A stretch of 38,897 nucleotides of DNA from Planctomycetaceae bacterium (GCA_002724245.1 PBOG01000270.1:1-38897), one strand, 5' to 3'; positions 1-8,847 are shown, numbered from the stretch's first letter. Numbers and translations are program-made. The notes: a model not told the origin generated them from the letters alone.

Positions 1-11
1 CCGCTGCTCAT
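1..11 (-). CDS. Start of a gene cut by the window edge, overlapping the MoxR gene
   Basis: On the minus strand an ATG (11 to 9) overlaps the TGA stop of the MoxR gene (10 to 8) in an ATGA arrangement, which is typical of translational coupling. Only Met-Ser-Ser and part of a fourth codon are visible, so the product cannot be read. In many bacteria, including planctomycetes, moxR is followed directly by a gene for a DUF58 protein. That identity is inference from gene order only. Confidence 0.4.
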
Positions 12-1030
12 GGGCTCTGCTGTGCTTCATCGAGTGTAGGAACCGCAATCTCAGACATAACTTCTTTGACCACATCCTCCGTGGCGATCTTGCGCAACCG
101 ACTTTCGGGCTTCAGAATTAAACGATGATTCAAGACTGGTTGCACAATGCGTTTGACATCATCCGGCTGGACAAACCGGCGCCCGCGCAACGCTGCCATC
201 GCCTGCGAAGTACGAAACAAGGCAATCGATGCGCGAGGACTTCCACCCAGGCTGAGGTGTTCTGATTCGCGAGTTTCGTGCACGATCTGCGTCAGATACT
301 CGCGTACTTTTCTATCCACGTAGATCCCACGAATCGCACGCTGGCAGGCAATCAATTCTTCCGCCGTCACCACCGGCTTGAGATCGTCCAGTGGATGCTT
401 GTGCTGCAGCATCTCCAGCATCTTCAACTCTTCGTCCATACTTGGGTAGCCCAACTGAAACCGCATCAGAAACCGATCCAGCTGTGCTTCGGGGAGCGGA
501 AACGTGCCCTCATGATCGACCGGGTTCTGCGTAGCCACCACCAGGAAAGGTGGCGTCAGATCGTGTGTCTTCCCATCAACCGTTACCCGTCGTTCCGCCA
601 TCGCCTCCAACAAAGCAGCCTGAGTTCGTGGTGTCGCCCTGTTGATTTCATCCGCTAACAACAGATTTGAAAACACGGGTCCTGGACGAAACTCAAATTC
701 CATCGTTTTCTGGTTAAAAACAGACGCACCGGTGACGTCCGTCGGCAACAGGTCGGGCGTACACTGCACGCGTTTCAAACTGCATCCGACACTGCGCGCC
801 AAAGCCCGCGCCAGCATCGTCTTGGCAACTCCAGGCACATCTTCCAGCAAGACATGCCCTTCACTGAACCAGGCGACCAGGGAGTAAATCAATTGCTGAC
901 GTTTGCCGACGATAACTTGTTCGACATTTTCAATGATTTTCTGCGCGATTGCGGTTACATCGGTCACAGTAGACTCACTGACATGAACGCGTTGTATTTC
1001 AGCTTCGGGACGTCTATTCGGTCGCAACAC
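8..1030 (-). CDS. MoxR-family AAA+ ATPase
   Basis: A 340-residue cytoplasmic AAA+ ATPase of the MoxR family. These act as chaperone-like ATPases, usually on substrates encoded by neighbouring DUF58 or von Willebrand A genes. Visible features are the Walker A region EDVPGVAKT (about 63-71), Walker B LLLADEIN (about 123-130), the following RATPRTQAALLEAM segment, and sensor 1 in ATQNPVDHEGTFPLPEAQ (about 166-183), all in family order and at normal length. The first codon at 1030 is GTG. A second GTG 21 codons further in (VTDVTAIAQ) sits behind AGTGAG and may be the true start, since the first 20 residues do not look like part of the domain. It overlaps the next minus-strand gene by ATGA, so the two are probably one operon. 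It is divergent from the enolase-family gene at 1239. Confidence 0.93.
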   Translation of the reverse strand: MLRPNRRPEAEIQRVHVSESTVTDVTAIAQKIIENVEQVIVGKRQQLIYSLVAWFSEGHVLLEDVPGVAKTMLARALARSVGCSLKRVQCTPDLLPTDVTGASVFNQKTMEFEFRPGPVFSNLLLADEINRATPRTQAALLEAMAERRVTVDGKTHDLTPPFLVVATQNPVDHEGTFPLPEAQLDRFLMRFQLGYPSMDEELKMLEMLQHKHPLDDLKPVVTAEELIACQRAIRGIYVDRKVREYLTQIVHETRESEHLSLGGSPRASIALFRTSQAMAALRGRRFVQPDDVKRIVQPVLNHRLILKPESRLRKIATEDVVKEVMSEIAVPTLDEAQQSP

Positions 1031-1238
1031 TCACCAGGAAACATACGTCAGACACCATCGCCGCACCCCCTGTCAGGTGACCTCCGGCATCTCTATGCTA
1101 GTCGCAGTCGGTAGGGCCCTTCAATCCTTCTCACCTCCGTCTTTCGCGCAATCCTGTGCTCACTTCATTGAAGGTCACGCACGCAAGACCTAAACTTGGG
1201 GCCAACCGCAACCGCAATCATCCCTTCTGGAGAGCATC

Positions 1239-2651
1239 ATGACCTCATCCACGACGCCACGATCCGATCGTCTGTTGTATGCTGGACCTGTAGCCACACG
1301 CCGTCGTTTCATGACCTCCACGGCAGCCGGGCTGGCCGCAGGATTGAGTAGCTTGCCCAGCTGGAAAGCCGCACTTCAGGCACAGCAACAGGGGAACGCC
1401 CGTCACGGCAAGCTCTTGGTTACCGATATCGAAGTTCATAACATCATGGTCCCTTACGAGGACTGGATTCACGATACCCTTGACCATTTCTACGGCCCCA
1501 GTCGACGCACGATCTACGTGGTCCGCACCAATTCCGACCTGATCGGGCTGGGTGAGAGCGGTGGGCCCGAATCGGCCGATGTGTTGAACAACTACACTGG
1601 CAGCAGCCCTTGGGACTGGATCGGAGACGAAACATCGCTCGGACTGGGAACTGCCATGTACGATTTGATGGGAAAAGCCGCTGGCATTCCTGTCTACAAA
1701 CTGTTCGGCCAGCGTTTCCGCCGTTGGGTCCCCGTAGGCAGCTGGACGGTTTCCGCAGATCCGACCCATGTCGCAGAAGCGGTCCAGCAGTACTCGCGGC
1801 GGGGCTATACCTGGATGAAGTACCACCTTTCACCTTTTGAAAATGTCATCGACCAGCTGCAAGCGATGCAAAACGTCGCGCCACGTGGTTTCCGTCTGAT
1901 GTTTGACTTGACGATGGGTGGCACGAACGATCACACCTACGAACTGCTGGAGAAAATGTCGGAATTCCCGATCACCGGTGCTTTTGAAGACCCGTTGTTT
2001 GAAAAAAACATCGAAGCCTATCGCGAACTACGTCGCCGTAGCCGAGTACCCATCGTGTTGCACCACGCTCCGCTAGGACACACATTCGAAATCCTCAGCC
2101 GCGCGGCCGATGCCTGTATCCTCGGCCATAGCCGGATTGGGAATACCATCCGGACGGCCGGCCTCATGGCTGGCGCAAACCTCCCGTTCATGCTGCAGAA
2201 TGTCGGCGGCCAGATCACACGTTCCATGACAACCCACATGCAGTCCGCCTTCAAAACGGCAAGCTTCCAGTTCCACAGCGATGCAGAAACCTGGAAGGCA
2301 GACGTCGTCAAACAACGGCCCGATCCAGTCAACGGGTTCCTGCGCGTGTCGGAAGCCCCGGGACTAGGCGTCACGATCGACCCAGCCGAACTCGACCGGT
2401 TGAAGAACCTGAAGTTACCGGAGAGAGCCAAGTGGATCATCAAAACGGAGTTTGCCAACGGAACCAGAATGTACAACATTGCCGACCCTAAACAGTCCAT
2501 TTTCATGGTCCGCCCCGACTATCGAAAATTGATTCCCATGAGCTACAACTCTCCACTGAAAACCGATTGGTGGGATGACGACGGCACTCCCGAATACCGC
2601 AACATGTTCGAACGCATCGAACGCGAGGGAATGGTATTAACCAAGGGCTAA
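1239..2651 (+). CDS. Tat-exported enolase-superfamily (mandelate racemase/MLE-like) protein, altered active site
   Basis: A 470-residue protein of the enolase superfamily, whose members abstract a proton next to a carboxylate using a divalent metal. The N-terminus has a twin-arginine motif (TRRRFM, 20-25), an Ala/Gly/Leu-rich stretch and ALQAQQ, so it is probably exported by Tat. The barrel is recognisable: WMKYH (K194) at the usual KxK strand, FDL (D223) and FEDPL (E250) at the first two metal-ligand positions. At the third ligand position, where family members have Asp or Glu, it reads VLHHAPLG (H275, H276). Aligned by eye with the canonical enzyme at 3235, its D245/D246 correspond to these histidines and K272 to about R299. 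The catalytic type therefore cannot be assumed. ATG at 1239 is preceded by GGAG. It is the first gene of a cluster with an ABM protein and a second MR/MLE enzyme, suggesting sugar-acid or aromatic-acid catabolism. Confidence 0.85.
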   Translation: MTSSTTPRSDRLLYAGPVATRRRFMTSTAAGLAAGLSSLPSWKAALQAQQQGNARHGKLLVTDIEVHNIMVPYEDWIHDTLDHFYGPSRRTIYVVRTNSDLIGLGESGGPESADVLNNYTGSSPWDWIGDETSLGLGTAMYDLMGKAAGIPVYKLFGQRFRRWVPVGSWTVSADPTHVAEAVQQYSRRGYTWMKYHLSPFENVIDQLQAMQNVAPRGFRLMFDLTMGGTNDHTYELLEKMSEFPITGAFEDPLFEKNIEAYRELRRRSRVPIVLHHAPLGHTFEILSRAADACILGHSRIGNTIRTAGLMAGANLPFMLQNVGGQITRSMTTHMQSAFKTASFQFHSDAETWKADVVKQRPDPVNGFLRVSEAPGLGVTIDPAELDRLKNLKLPERAKWIIKTEFANGTRMYNIADPKQSIFMVRPDYRKLIPMSYNSPLKTDWWDDDGTPEYRNMFERIEREGMVLTKG

Positions 2652-2887
2652 CGTAAACAAGGACTAAAGCAATAACACCACACCTTCTGGCTGCCAACCA
2701 ACTCCAGGCTTCAATGCCTCTTGGCTAAGTGTCGGTTTGCACAGCACTACTTGCTGGGGTCCACAGGCTTCCAGGACATGCCCGGATTACACACTTACGA
2801 CCTGGCAAGGGGCCACAACCCACTCGATGAACTGACCTCCCTCCACATCTGCCATTCCAGCACCCCACGCAAAATGAGGTACGAGTT

Positions 2888-3196
2888 ATGATTCACGTAA
2901 TTGTCACCGTTGAACTCACTCCAGGAAACCGTGACGCATTCCTTGATGAGTTTCGTCAAGTTGTCCCTCAAGTACTTGAGGAAGAAGGTTGCGTCGACTA
3001 CGGACCTGCCATCGACGTGGAAACCAACATTGGGGCGCAAATATCAAACCGCGCTGACGTCGTAATCATCATCGAGAAATGGCAAAGCCTGGAGCACCTG
3101 GAAGCCCACCTGATCGCACCACACATGCTTGAATATCGTCCCAAGGTCAAACCTTTCATACAGAACTCAACCCTGCAAATCCTGCAACCCGTTTAG
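2888..3196 (+). CDS. Small ABM-fold protein, putative quinol monooxygenase
   Basis: A 102-residue protein with the antibiotic-biosynthesis-monooxygenase (ABM, dimeric alpha-beta barrel) pattern. It opens with a beta strand MIHVIVTVELTPG, followed by a helix RDAFLDEFRQVVPQVLEEEGC, then a strand with DVVIIIEKWQS and a helix with HLEAHL and PHM. YgiN-like members oxidise quinols without cofactors, while others act in sugar metabolism or have no known activity. It lies between two enolase-superfamily genes on the same strand, 38 bp before the second, so it is probably co-transcribed and part of the same catabolic route. GAGGTACGAG lies just upstream of the ATG. Length and strand order fit the family. 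The substrate is unknown. Confidence 0.82.
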   Translation: MIHVIVTVELTPGNRDAFLDEFRQVVPQVLEEEGCVDYGPAIDVETNIGAQISNRADVVIIIEKWQSLEHLEAHLIAPHMLEYRPKVKPFIQNSTLQILQPV

Positions 3197-3234
3197 CGTG
3201 ACCAGCGACCCACCTCCCGTGCGCAGAGTTTCCT

Positions 3235-4356
3235 ATGAAAATTCGTTCCGTCGATTGTTTTCCAGTCCGCATTTCGCTGAAGCCGGAATGCCAGATGATC
3301 ACGGCCCTCGGGGTCCACGACCATTCCGACTACATCGTCGTACGGGTTAACACCGACGATGGACTCTACGGTGTCGGGGAAGCGACCGTTTCAGAACGCT
3401 GGAGTGGCGAAACAGTCTGGGGAGGCGTGGCCATCCTCAAACATGTGCTCGGTCCGGGTGTTTGTGGGTATGACCCGGAAGACATTCGCTCCCTCGATCT
3501 TCGCCTGAATCAGTTATCACGTGGCAACTGGTTCGCCAAGTCCGCCATCGAAATGGCCTGCTGGGATCTGCGTGGAAAGGTCCTCGGCAAGCCGGTCTAC
3601 GAATTGCTGGGCGGACGCTGTCGCGATCTGACGTTTCGCAGTCGCTACTCAATGGGAGCCTACGACGTGCCACGTGCCCGGCAACGTGCGGCCGAACTCA
3701 TCGACGCCGGATTTGAGACCATCAAAGTCAAAGTAGGGGGTACCGCAGAAGACGACATTGCACGGGTACAAGCAGTACGTGAGGTCATCGGGCCTGAGCC
3801 GCGTTTGGTGATCGACGCCAATTGTGGGTGGGACGTAGAAACCGCAATCCACTGTATTAATGCCCTCGAAGACTGCCAGCTTGCTCTGGTGGAACAGCCC
3901 ACCCCGGATGGAGATTATGGAGCTCTGGCGCGGGTGCGACGCGAAACCACCCCCCCACTCATGGCAGACGACATCTGTTTCGATCTCGTCCACGCCCAAG
4001 AATTGATTCGGAATGACTGCTGCGACGTGATCAGCGTCTACCCTGGCAAGAATGGCGGCATCCAGAAATGCCGAGATATTATCGAACTGGCTGCTGACCA
4101 TGGAATCGCCTGCTCGATGGGCTCCAACCTGGAATTCGACGTCGCCACCGCTGCGATGGGCCATCTGATCGTTTCCAGCCCGAACCTGCAAATCGAAGAA
4201 TATCCCGGTGACACACTCGGTCCGGCCTACCACCGTGACTCCATTGCAGTCAATCCGTTATCGATTGAAGGTCCCCTGACAACAATCACTGACGCTCCAG
4301 GACTTGGAATCGATGTCGACTGGGATTTTGTCCGCGCCCACCCCGCGCCAGATTAA
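3235..4356 (+). CDS. Mandelate racemase/muconate lactonizing enzyme family protein (acid-sugar dehydratase or epimerase type)
   Basis: A 373-residue cytoplasmic enzyme of the MR/MLE group of the enolase superfamily. N-terminal capping domain about 1-125, then the barrel. All expected residues are visible: KVK (K164, K166) on strand 2; metal ligands D194 (VIDAN), E220 (LVEQP) and D245 (MADD) on strands 3 to 5; K272 in PGKNGG on strand 6. The C-terminus (ITDAPGLGIDVDWDFVR) is the usual family ending. The intact KxK and strand-6 Lys place it in the muconate-lactonizing-enzyme-like subgroup, covering cycloisomerases, N-succinylamino-acid racemases, dipeptide epimerases and some acid-sugar dehydratases. 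The exact substrate cannot be called. It follows the ABM gene by 38 bp and is probably in the same operon. No strong Shine-Dalgarno is seen, but the domain begins exactly at this ATG. Confidence 0.9.
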   Translation: MKIRSVDCFPVRISLKPECQMITALGVHDHSDYIVVRVNTDDGLYGVGEATVSERWSGETVWGGVAILKHVLGPGVCGYDPEDIRSLDLRLNQLSRGNWFAKSAIEMACWDLRGKVLGKPVYELLGGRCRDLTFRSRYSMGAYDVPRARQRAAELIDAGFETIKVKVGGTAEDDIARVQAVREVIGPEPRLVIDANCGWDVETAIHCINALEDCQLALVEQPTPDGDYGALARVRRETTPPLMADDICFDLVHAQELIRNDCCDVISVYPGKNGGIQKCRDIIELAADHGIACSMGSNLEFDVATAAMGHLIVSSPNLQIEEYPGDTLGPAYHRDSIAVNPLSIEGPLTTITDAPGLGIDVDWDFVRAHPAPD

Positions 4357-4721
4357 CCCGGACACCACAGCGCCAGCAGCAAAGACACCACGCTAGCGTC
4401 GTCTTCCAGCGCTATCTGCCAACGTCCTGTCAGCCTCCTGCTGATCTCGACATCCGGGCTCGCCCAACGGCCTGTTTCTCGCGCCAGTCACGGTCCATAA
4501 CCCCATGGACAGGCACCCCATCTTAACCAGTTTTCGCATTTCACAGTGCCTTTACTCCGCAAGACGGTGCGGAGTGATTTTTCCGACAGTCTTTACCTTT
4601 CTTACTCAACCGGTCCCACATGTGCATCCGATACTACCGGCACGACAGGAACCTGCGCACGCCAGCGCATGGTTGCCAAGCGCAACAGTCCCGACACGAC
4701 GCCGTAGGGTGGAACAACATT
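4357..4721. other. 365-bp intergenic region with terminator, upstream of the BBP7 gene
   Basis: No convincing gene here. It contains the stem-loop with a T-tract described at 4554-4582, which most simply ends the catabolic transcript about 220 bp after its last gene. A promoter for the following barrel-protein gene must lie in this stretch, but I could not pick a convincing -35/-10 pair. Confidence 0.5.
4554..4582 (+). terminator. Rho-independent terminator-like hairpin
   Basis: ACTCCGCA (4554-4561), a six-base loop AGACGG, and TGCGGAGT (4568-4575) form a perfect 8-bp stem, followed by GA and five Ts (4578-4582). It is oriented for plus-strand transcription. It could end the upstream enolase-family operon, or act as an attenuator 140 bp before the BBP7 gene. 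Confidence 0.65.
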
Positions 4722-5942
4722 ATGCTGATTCACAATTTCCGAACTTGTTCGCTGGTTTGCCTGACGTTGCTGGCGGTAAGCTCAGCAGCCTTTTCCCAGG
4801 GGCTTCAGAGCGACCGGAGTTTCTGGGGCAACCACTACAGTCCTGACGGCGGCAATGAAGCCAGCTTTCCAGCTTGGCTACCGCTGACCGAAAGCGAGAA
4901 CATCGAATCCGACTTTCAGTGGTTTGCTCCCGGGGAGTTCGGTGAGTATGGCGAAGCGACACCGCCAAATAATGGACTCTACTTCGGTTATGACTGGCTT
5001 CGCTGGAGTACCTCGAACCCGGAAATGGGAACGTTCCCGTTCACGCCACTTTCTGGCACCGAGTATTTCCAGGCTCCACCCGCATGGAATCCCAACGGTT
5101 TCGCGGACGGTGGCGGTCACCGAGTCGAAGTGGGATGGATGACGGAAGAAAACACCGGCTGGAACTTCATCGCGACTCTGTTCCGCACGAATGGCGGACA
5201 CGAATTGCGAATGCGTGAACTCGACTACGATCCGGAAGACGAAGAACACGACATTAGCGAAGACGATTTCGACGCAGATTTCGACCAGATTGTAGCACCG
5301 CAAACCACCAATTCCGCGAGTTATCACAACCTTGAACTCAACAAGACGTGGCGGATCATTCATCGTGACGGAGTCTCGGTAGAACCATTTGCTGGAGTTC
5401 GTTACCTCCAATTCATGGATCGCCATCAATCGACAGCCGTAGATACCGACTGTGATGTCTCCGCACAAACTGTTCGCCAGATGTTCACACACTTCAACAA
5501 CCAGGGTCTTACTGGCCAGCTGGGTGTACGGTGGACCATGGTTCGAGCCCGTTGGAAACTGCGAACCGGCCTTGGTTGTTTCGTCGGCCACAACTTCCAG
5601 CGATTCAGCCGGACTTACATTAACGACACCCGGATTCACGAAGAAGGCGATCCCCTGAACTGCTCTGCTCTTGAGGAAGTGGGTCAGGTGATTTCAACAC
5701 AGTCCGATTCGGGTTCTGGTGAAGAATTTCTCTGGGGTTCCGACGGCCGAGTCGAGTTAACCTACACGATCTTCCGGGACCTCTCCCTGAGAATTGGCGG
5801 ACAGGTTGTCCACCTCCCAGGCGGCATTGGACGTGGACCATTCCTCAATTCGCATCCCCAACGCGCTGATCTGACTACCAGACATAATGAAGAAGACTTG
5901 CTCATGGGTGGGTTTTCTTTTGGATTCGAAATGAATCGCTAA
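4722..5942 (+). CDS. BBP7-family outer-membrane beta-barrel protein
   Basis: A 406-residue exported protein resembling the BBP7 family, so far typical of Planctomycetes. The chosen ATG gives a clean signal peptide (MLIHNFRTCSLVCLTLLAVS, then SAAFSQ with likely cleavage after Ala-Phe-Ser). An upstream in-frame ATG at 4620 would bury that signal. The mature part has alternating aromatic/polar strands: YFGYDWLRW, HRVEVGWMTEENTGWNFIAT, VEPFAGVRYLQFMDRH, GLTGQLGVRWTMVRARWKLRTGLG, VELTYTIFRDLSLRIGGQV, and a final GGFSFGFEMNR with aromatic residues near the end. An acidic stretch (about residues 170-190, rich in Asp/Glu) may form a loop. Role is inferred as an outer-membrane barrel of unknown substrate. 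It stands alone between two terminators. Confidence 0.8.
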   Translation: MLIHNFRTCSLVCLTLLAVSSAAFSQGLQSDRSFWGNHYSPDGGNEASFPAWLPLTESENIESDFQWFAPGEFGEYGEATPPNNGLYFGYDWLRWSTSNPEMGTFPFTPLSGTEYFQAPPAWNPNGFADGGGHRVEVGWMTEENTGWNFIATLFRTNGGHELRMRELDYDPEDEEHDISEDDFDADFDQIVAPQTTNSASYHNLELNKTWRIIHRDGVSVEPFAGVRYLQFMDRHQSTAVDTDCDVSAQTVRQMFTHFNNQGLTGQLGVRWTMVRARWKLRTGLGCFVGHNFQRFSRTYINDTRIHEEGDPLNCSALEEVGQVISTQSDSGSGEEFLWGSDGRVELTYTIFRDLSLRIGGQVVHLPGGIGRGPFLNSHPQRADLTTRHNEEDLLMGGFSFGFEMNR

Positions 5943-5974
5943 GTCTGGCACAGGATGCCTGACCTGAATCTGAC

Positions 5975-6007
5975 AAATGGCTCGAGCCACCTCGAGCCAT
6001 TTTTTTT
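5975..6007 (+). terminator. Strong rho-independent terminator after the BBP7 gene
   Basis: AAATGGCTCGAG (5975-5986), loop CCAC, and CTCGAGCCATTT (5991-6002) form a perfect stem of up to 12 bp, running into a T-tract that ends at 6007. It lies 33 bp after the stop of the barrel-protein gene. Part of the A/T-rich stem could also serve the convergent GNAT gene, whose stop is at 6049. Confidence 0.88.
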
Positions 6008-6048
6008 ACCTGGCGTGCAGCGCATCAAAGACACAGCAGCACAATGTT

Positions 6049-7002
6049 CTACCGATGCACTGCACGACTCAGCCACAGTCCTCGGTCCACCAACTCAAAA
6101 CCTACCCGCTCGACAAACTCTCGCTGCTGCCCATCACCGGAAGCGATTTGCATCTCGATCGTGCTCGCTCCCTGCTGCCCACAGTGCAACACAGCCTCGC
6201 CCAAGAGAAACTCCGCCACGCCATCTTCGATTTCAATACGATTAAGATCCCAGTCGACGATTGCCACGGTGGGTTCTACAGCCAACCCACTCGGTTCCCA
6301 CAGTGACAACGTGGCGATCGCCTTCGTCGGTGCACCTCGCGGCAACAATCTTAGACGTGTCACGTGCGCATTTCCACGCTGACATGCTTCCCACCAGCTC
6401 GGTGCCGGCAAGTCCTCTTCTACAGCAACCAGATGGCGACGCCGGACCTGCATGAGAGCTCGCTGCATAGCAGGTCGAAACGAGCCAACTGCCCGCTGGT
6501 AAACAAGCAGCTCGTCGCGGACAACGTAACCCGATCGGACGAGCGAGTCGACGAACAATTCATCAGATTTCAATACACCTGATGCAACACAACTGCCGTA
6601 CAGTCCCCCATAAAACGGGGCGGCGTGATGCCGGCAACCTCCTTGCAGCTCCACTGCACCACCAGCGACCAGCCCCTCTTCTGCACACCGTAAGAGCAGG
6701 TTGCCGATTTGGTCACAATCCGGTCCCGACAGGACCTGTAGTGCACAAATGATACCAACCTCGTTTACAAGACACCTTCCGTTAGCGTGTCCGGCAAATC
6801 CAGCATGAACGAATCCCACAGGCCTTTCGTCCACCACCGCAACAAGGAAGCGATGACGGTCAAAGTAGGGCTTACTGAGCACTTCGCGTTCAAATACCTG
6901 GCATGTCATGGGTTGAAATCGCCCACCACTCCACGGCTGGCAATTCCAGATCTCCGCAATCGCTCGCAGGTCGTCGTTGCGAAACGATCGGATTGATATC
7001 AC
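6049..7002 (-). CDS. GNAT-family N-acetyltransferase, probably tandem-domain
   Basis: A 317-residue protein of the GNAT acetyltransferase superfamily. It begins ISIRSFRNDDLRAIAEIWN, the standard first strand and helix. It then has FLVAVVDERPVGFVHAGF (strands 2-4) and NEVGIICALQVLSGPDCDQIGNLLL (the acetyl-CoA-binding strand and helix region). The second half repeats the pattern more weakly (RLRLLPRGAPTKAIATLSLW, then HCGQQGASTIEMQIASGDGQQREFVERVGFELVDRGLWL), as in two-domain GNATs such as mycothiol synthase. The substrate is unknown. The GTG at 7002 is preferred because it is preceded by GAGAGGGA and the fold starts at once. An in-frame longer form from 7077 adds 25 residues unlike the family. 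It is convergent with the BBP7 gene and divergent from the CinA-like gene. Confidence 0.8.
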   Translation of the reverse strand: MISIRSFRNDDLRAIAEIWNCQPWSGGRFQPMTCQVFEREVLSKPYFDRHRFLVAVVDERPVGFVHAGFAGHANGRCLVNEVGIICALQVLSGPDCDQIGNLLLRCAEEGLVAGGAVELQGGCRHHAAPFYGGLYGSCVASGVLKSDELFVDSLVRSGYVVRDELLVYQRAVGSFRPAMQRALMQVRRRHLVAVEEDLPAPSWWEACQRGNAHVTRLRLLPRGAPTKAIATLSLWEPSGLAVEPTVAIVDWDLNRIEIEDGVAEFLLGEAVLHCGQQGASTIEMQIASGDGQQREFVERVGFELVDRGLWLSRAVHR

Positions 7003-7328
7003 TGCCGTCCCTCTCAGCTCAAACGTTAGACAACTCACGAAACATGCAGAAAGCCAGACGGCGGTCGCCAGCCGCATTCATTACGCTCTCAGCAGCGCAC
7101 CCATTGATGGACGTCGGAAGACGCCATGTCAAGTACTGATGCCAAACACGGGCAAACCAGCAGAGTAGCGAACTGCATCAGGTTGGCCGAATTCCCCATG
7201 CTGGTTGTTGCACAATCGCTATCAGTCCGCGTACCTGGCGAGCAAAGTGAGCTACAATGACAAATCCCACTCACAGCTGCCCAGCCAGGCTGTGATCCAC
7301 CACCGCACCAGCGGCAGGACATGAACAC

Positions 7329-8708
7329 GTGTATATTTCACGAACAAACGGCACCGCAAATACACATTCCACATCGAAACCTGCCACCGCGTGCACCGCC
7401 TACGCGGTCCCGAAGGCAATCCATGTACATCTCTGGTGGGCCCTGATTTTCGCGGCAACAGGTTACGCTCAAACGCCACCACAACAAATCCGCTACACGA
7501 TCGTGGTGACCGGCAGCGAACTCTTGAATGGGGTTTACGCCGACCAGCACACCTATTTCCTGACACGGACCCTGCGTCCGCTCGGCTGGCGGTGTGCAGG
7601 GTCGATCAGCGTGGACGACCGCCCGGAAGATATAAAACAGGCATTACGATTCGCCACCGAGAAAGCCCCACTGGTGATCGTTACCGGCGGACTGGGCCCC
7701 ACGGATACGGACATTACCAGAACGGCTCTGGCCGACTTTTCGGGTGTGGCGCTCCGGGAACACACGGACGTGCTGCATGAACTGGAACGGCGTTTCAAAA
7801 CACCACGCGCCGACCTGAGGGACAACCTCCGACGTCAGGCGCAGGTGCCAACAGGTGGAAGTTATCTGGTCAACCATTTCGGAACTGCGGTCGGCCTCGT
7901 CTACGAGTTTCCGGAGGGAACAATCGTTGCATTACCGGGTCCACCACGTGAACTGCGCCCCATGGTTCGTAACGAACTCATCCCCTATCTCAATCGTCGT
8001 TTCGGCACCCGCACACCTGGCGCTGCACTAACACTACGATTTGTGGGGATAGGTCAATCCCGCATCAATCAAACGCTCAAAGATCTGGCTATTGTCCCCC
8101 ATGAAGTGGCCGTCACTACTCAGTTTGCTCATGGTCGAGTCGACTACACGTTCTCTTTCTCCGAGGATAAACCAGCGCAAAGAAAACAACTTGAAGCCAT
8201 CCAACGAGATCTGCGCGAGCGGCTAGGCGATTACATTTACGGGTCCGGATCAAAATCGCTGGAAAGTCGTATTCTGGCCCGGCTCGCTAGTCTTAAACAG
8301 ACATTAGCGATCGCAGAAGTGGGCACAGCTGGAGAACTGGTACGTGGACTGAGTCGTAGCGCCGACGCACCTGAGTCCCTTGCCGGTGCCTACATTGCCC
8401 CTACAGACCATCGCCTTGGCCAAATCCTGAACATTGCGCCAACACAATGGCAACGGGCCCTGACACGCACTGAAAAGGTACAGCAATTGGCACACGCCGT
8501 CTCCGCAGCCTGCAACAGCACCTGGGCAGTGTCGGTTGGTGAAGTTCAACGCAAGGATGCCGCACCATCCGAACTGGCCATCGCGATTCGCACACCGGAC
8601 GGGCAAGTAGACACACACACACTACGATTTACAGGCAGCCTTACCAGCTCCCAGGCTCGGCTAAGCACCTCGATTCTCGACCTTCTAAGGAAACGTTTGC
8701 GGCAATGA
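7329..8708 (+). CDS. CinA-like protein with signal peptide and degenerate amidase domain
   Basis: A 459-residue homologue of CinA (competence/damage-inducible protein A). Residues 52-225 form the MoaB/MogA-like molybdopterin-binding fold: TIVVTGSELLNG, VTGGLGPTDTDITRTAL (118-134) and VALPGPPRELRPM (200-212). The C-terminal third matches the NMN-amidase (PncC) domain in length and order. However, the active-site AESCTGG reads AEVGTAG (329-335), so the nucleophilic Ser is Val, and the usual TGIAGP segment is replaced by SVGEVQRKD. Upstream of the fold is a hydrophobic LWWALIFAATGYAQ (35-48), which looks like an export signal with cleavage at YA|Q. Typical CinA has no leader. The start codon is GTG at 7329, and I see no in-frame ATG that would restore a cytoplasmic form. 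Function is uncertain. Confidence 0.82.
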   Translation: MYISRTNGTANTHSTSKPATACTAYAVPKAIHVHLWWALIFAATGYAQTPPQQIRYTIVVTGSELLNGVYADQHTYFLTRTLRPLGWRCAGSISVDDRPEDIKQALRFATEKAPLVIVTGGLGPTDTDITRTALADFSGVALREHTDVLHELERRFKTPRADLRDNLRRQAQVPTGGSYLVNHFGTAVGLVYEFPEGTIVALPGPPRELRPMVRNELIPYLNRRFGTRTPGAALTLRFVGIGQSRINQTLKDLAIVPHEVAVTTQFAHGRVDYTFSFSEDKPAQRKQLEAIQRDLRERLGDYIYGSGSKSLESRILARLASLKQTLAIAEVGTAGELVRGLSRSADAPESLAGAYIAPTDHRLGQILNIAPTQWQRALTRTEKVQQLAHAVSAACNSTWAVSVGEVQRKDAAPSELAIAIRTPDGQVDTHTLRFTGSLTSSQARLSTSILDLLRKRLRQ

Positions 8709-8847
8709 CTTGGGACCGTGTTCAGGGAAAATACTGCGATGCCAATTCTGCCGCCTGGTTGCGACCCGTGATTGATTCAGTGCGCAACTTCAGCTATTGC
8801 TAACGTACCGAATCAGAACTGACTCGGTGCCCTGACGCGAGACTCTT

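Noticed and set aside
4505-4846. 113-codon frame overlapping the start of the BBP7 gene
   Set aside because: It runs through the terminator and into another frame of a clear signal peptide, with no coding character.
8772-8800. TTGATT and TATTGC at 17-bp spacing before the sialidase-like gene
   Set aside because: The -10 matches consensus at only three positions, within chance expectation.
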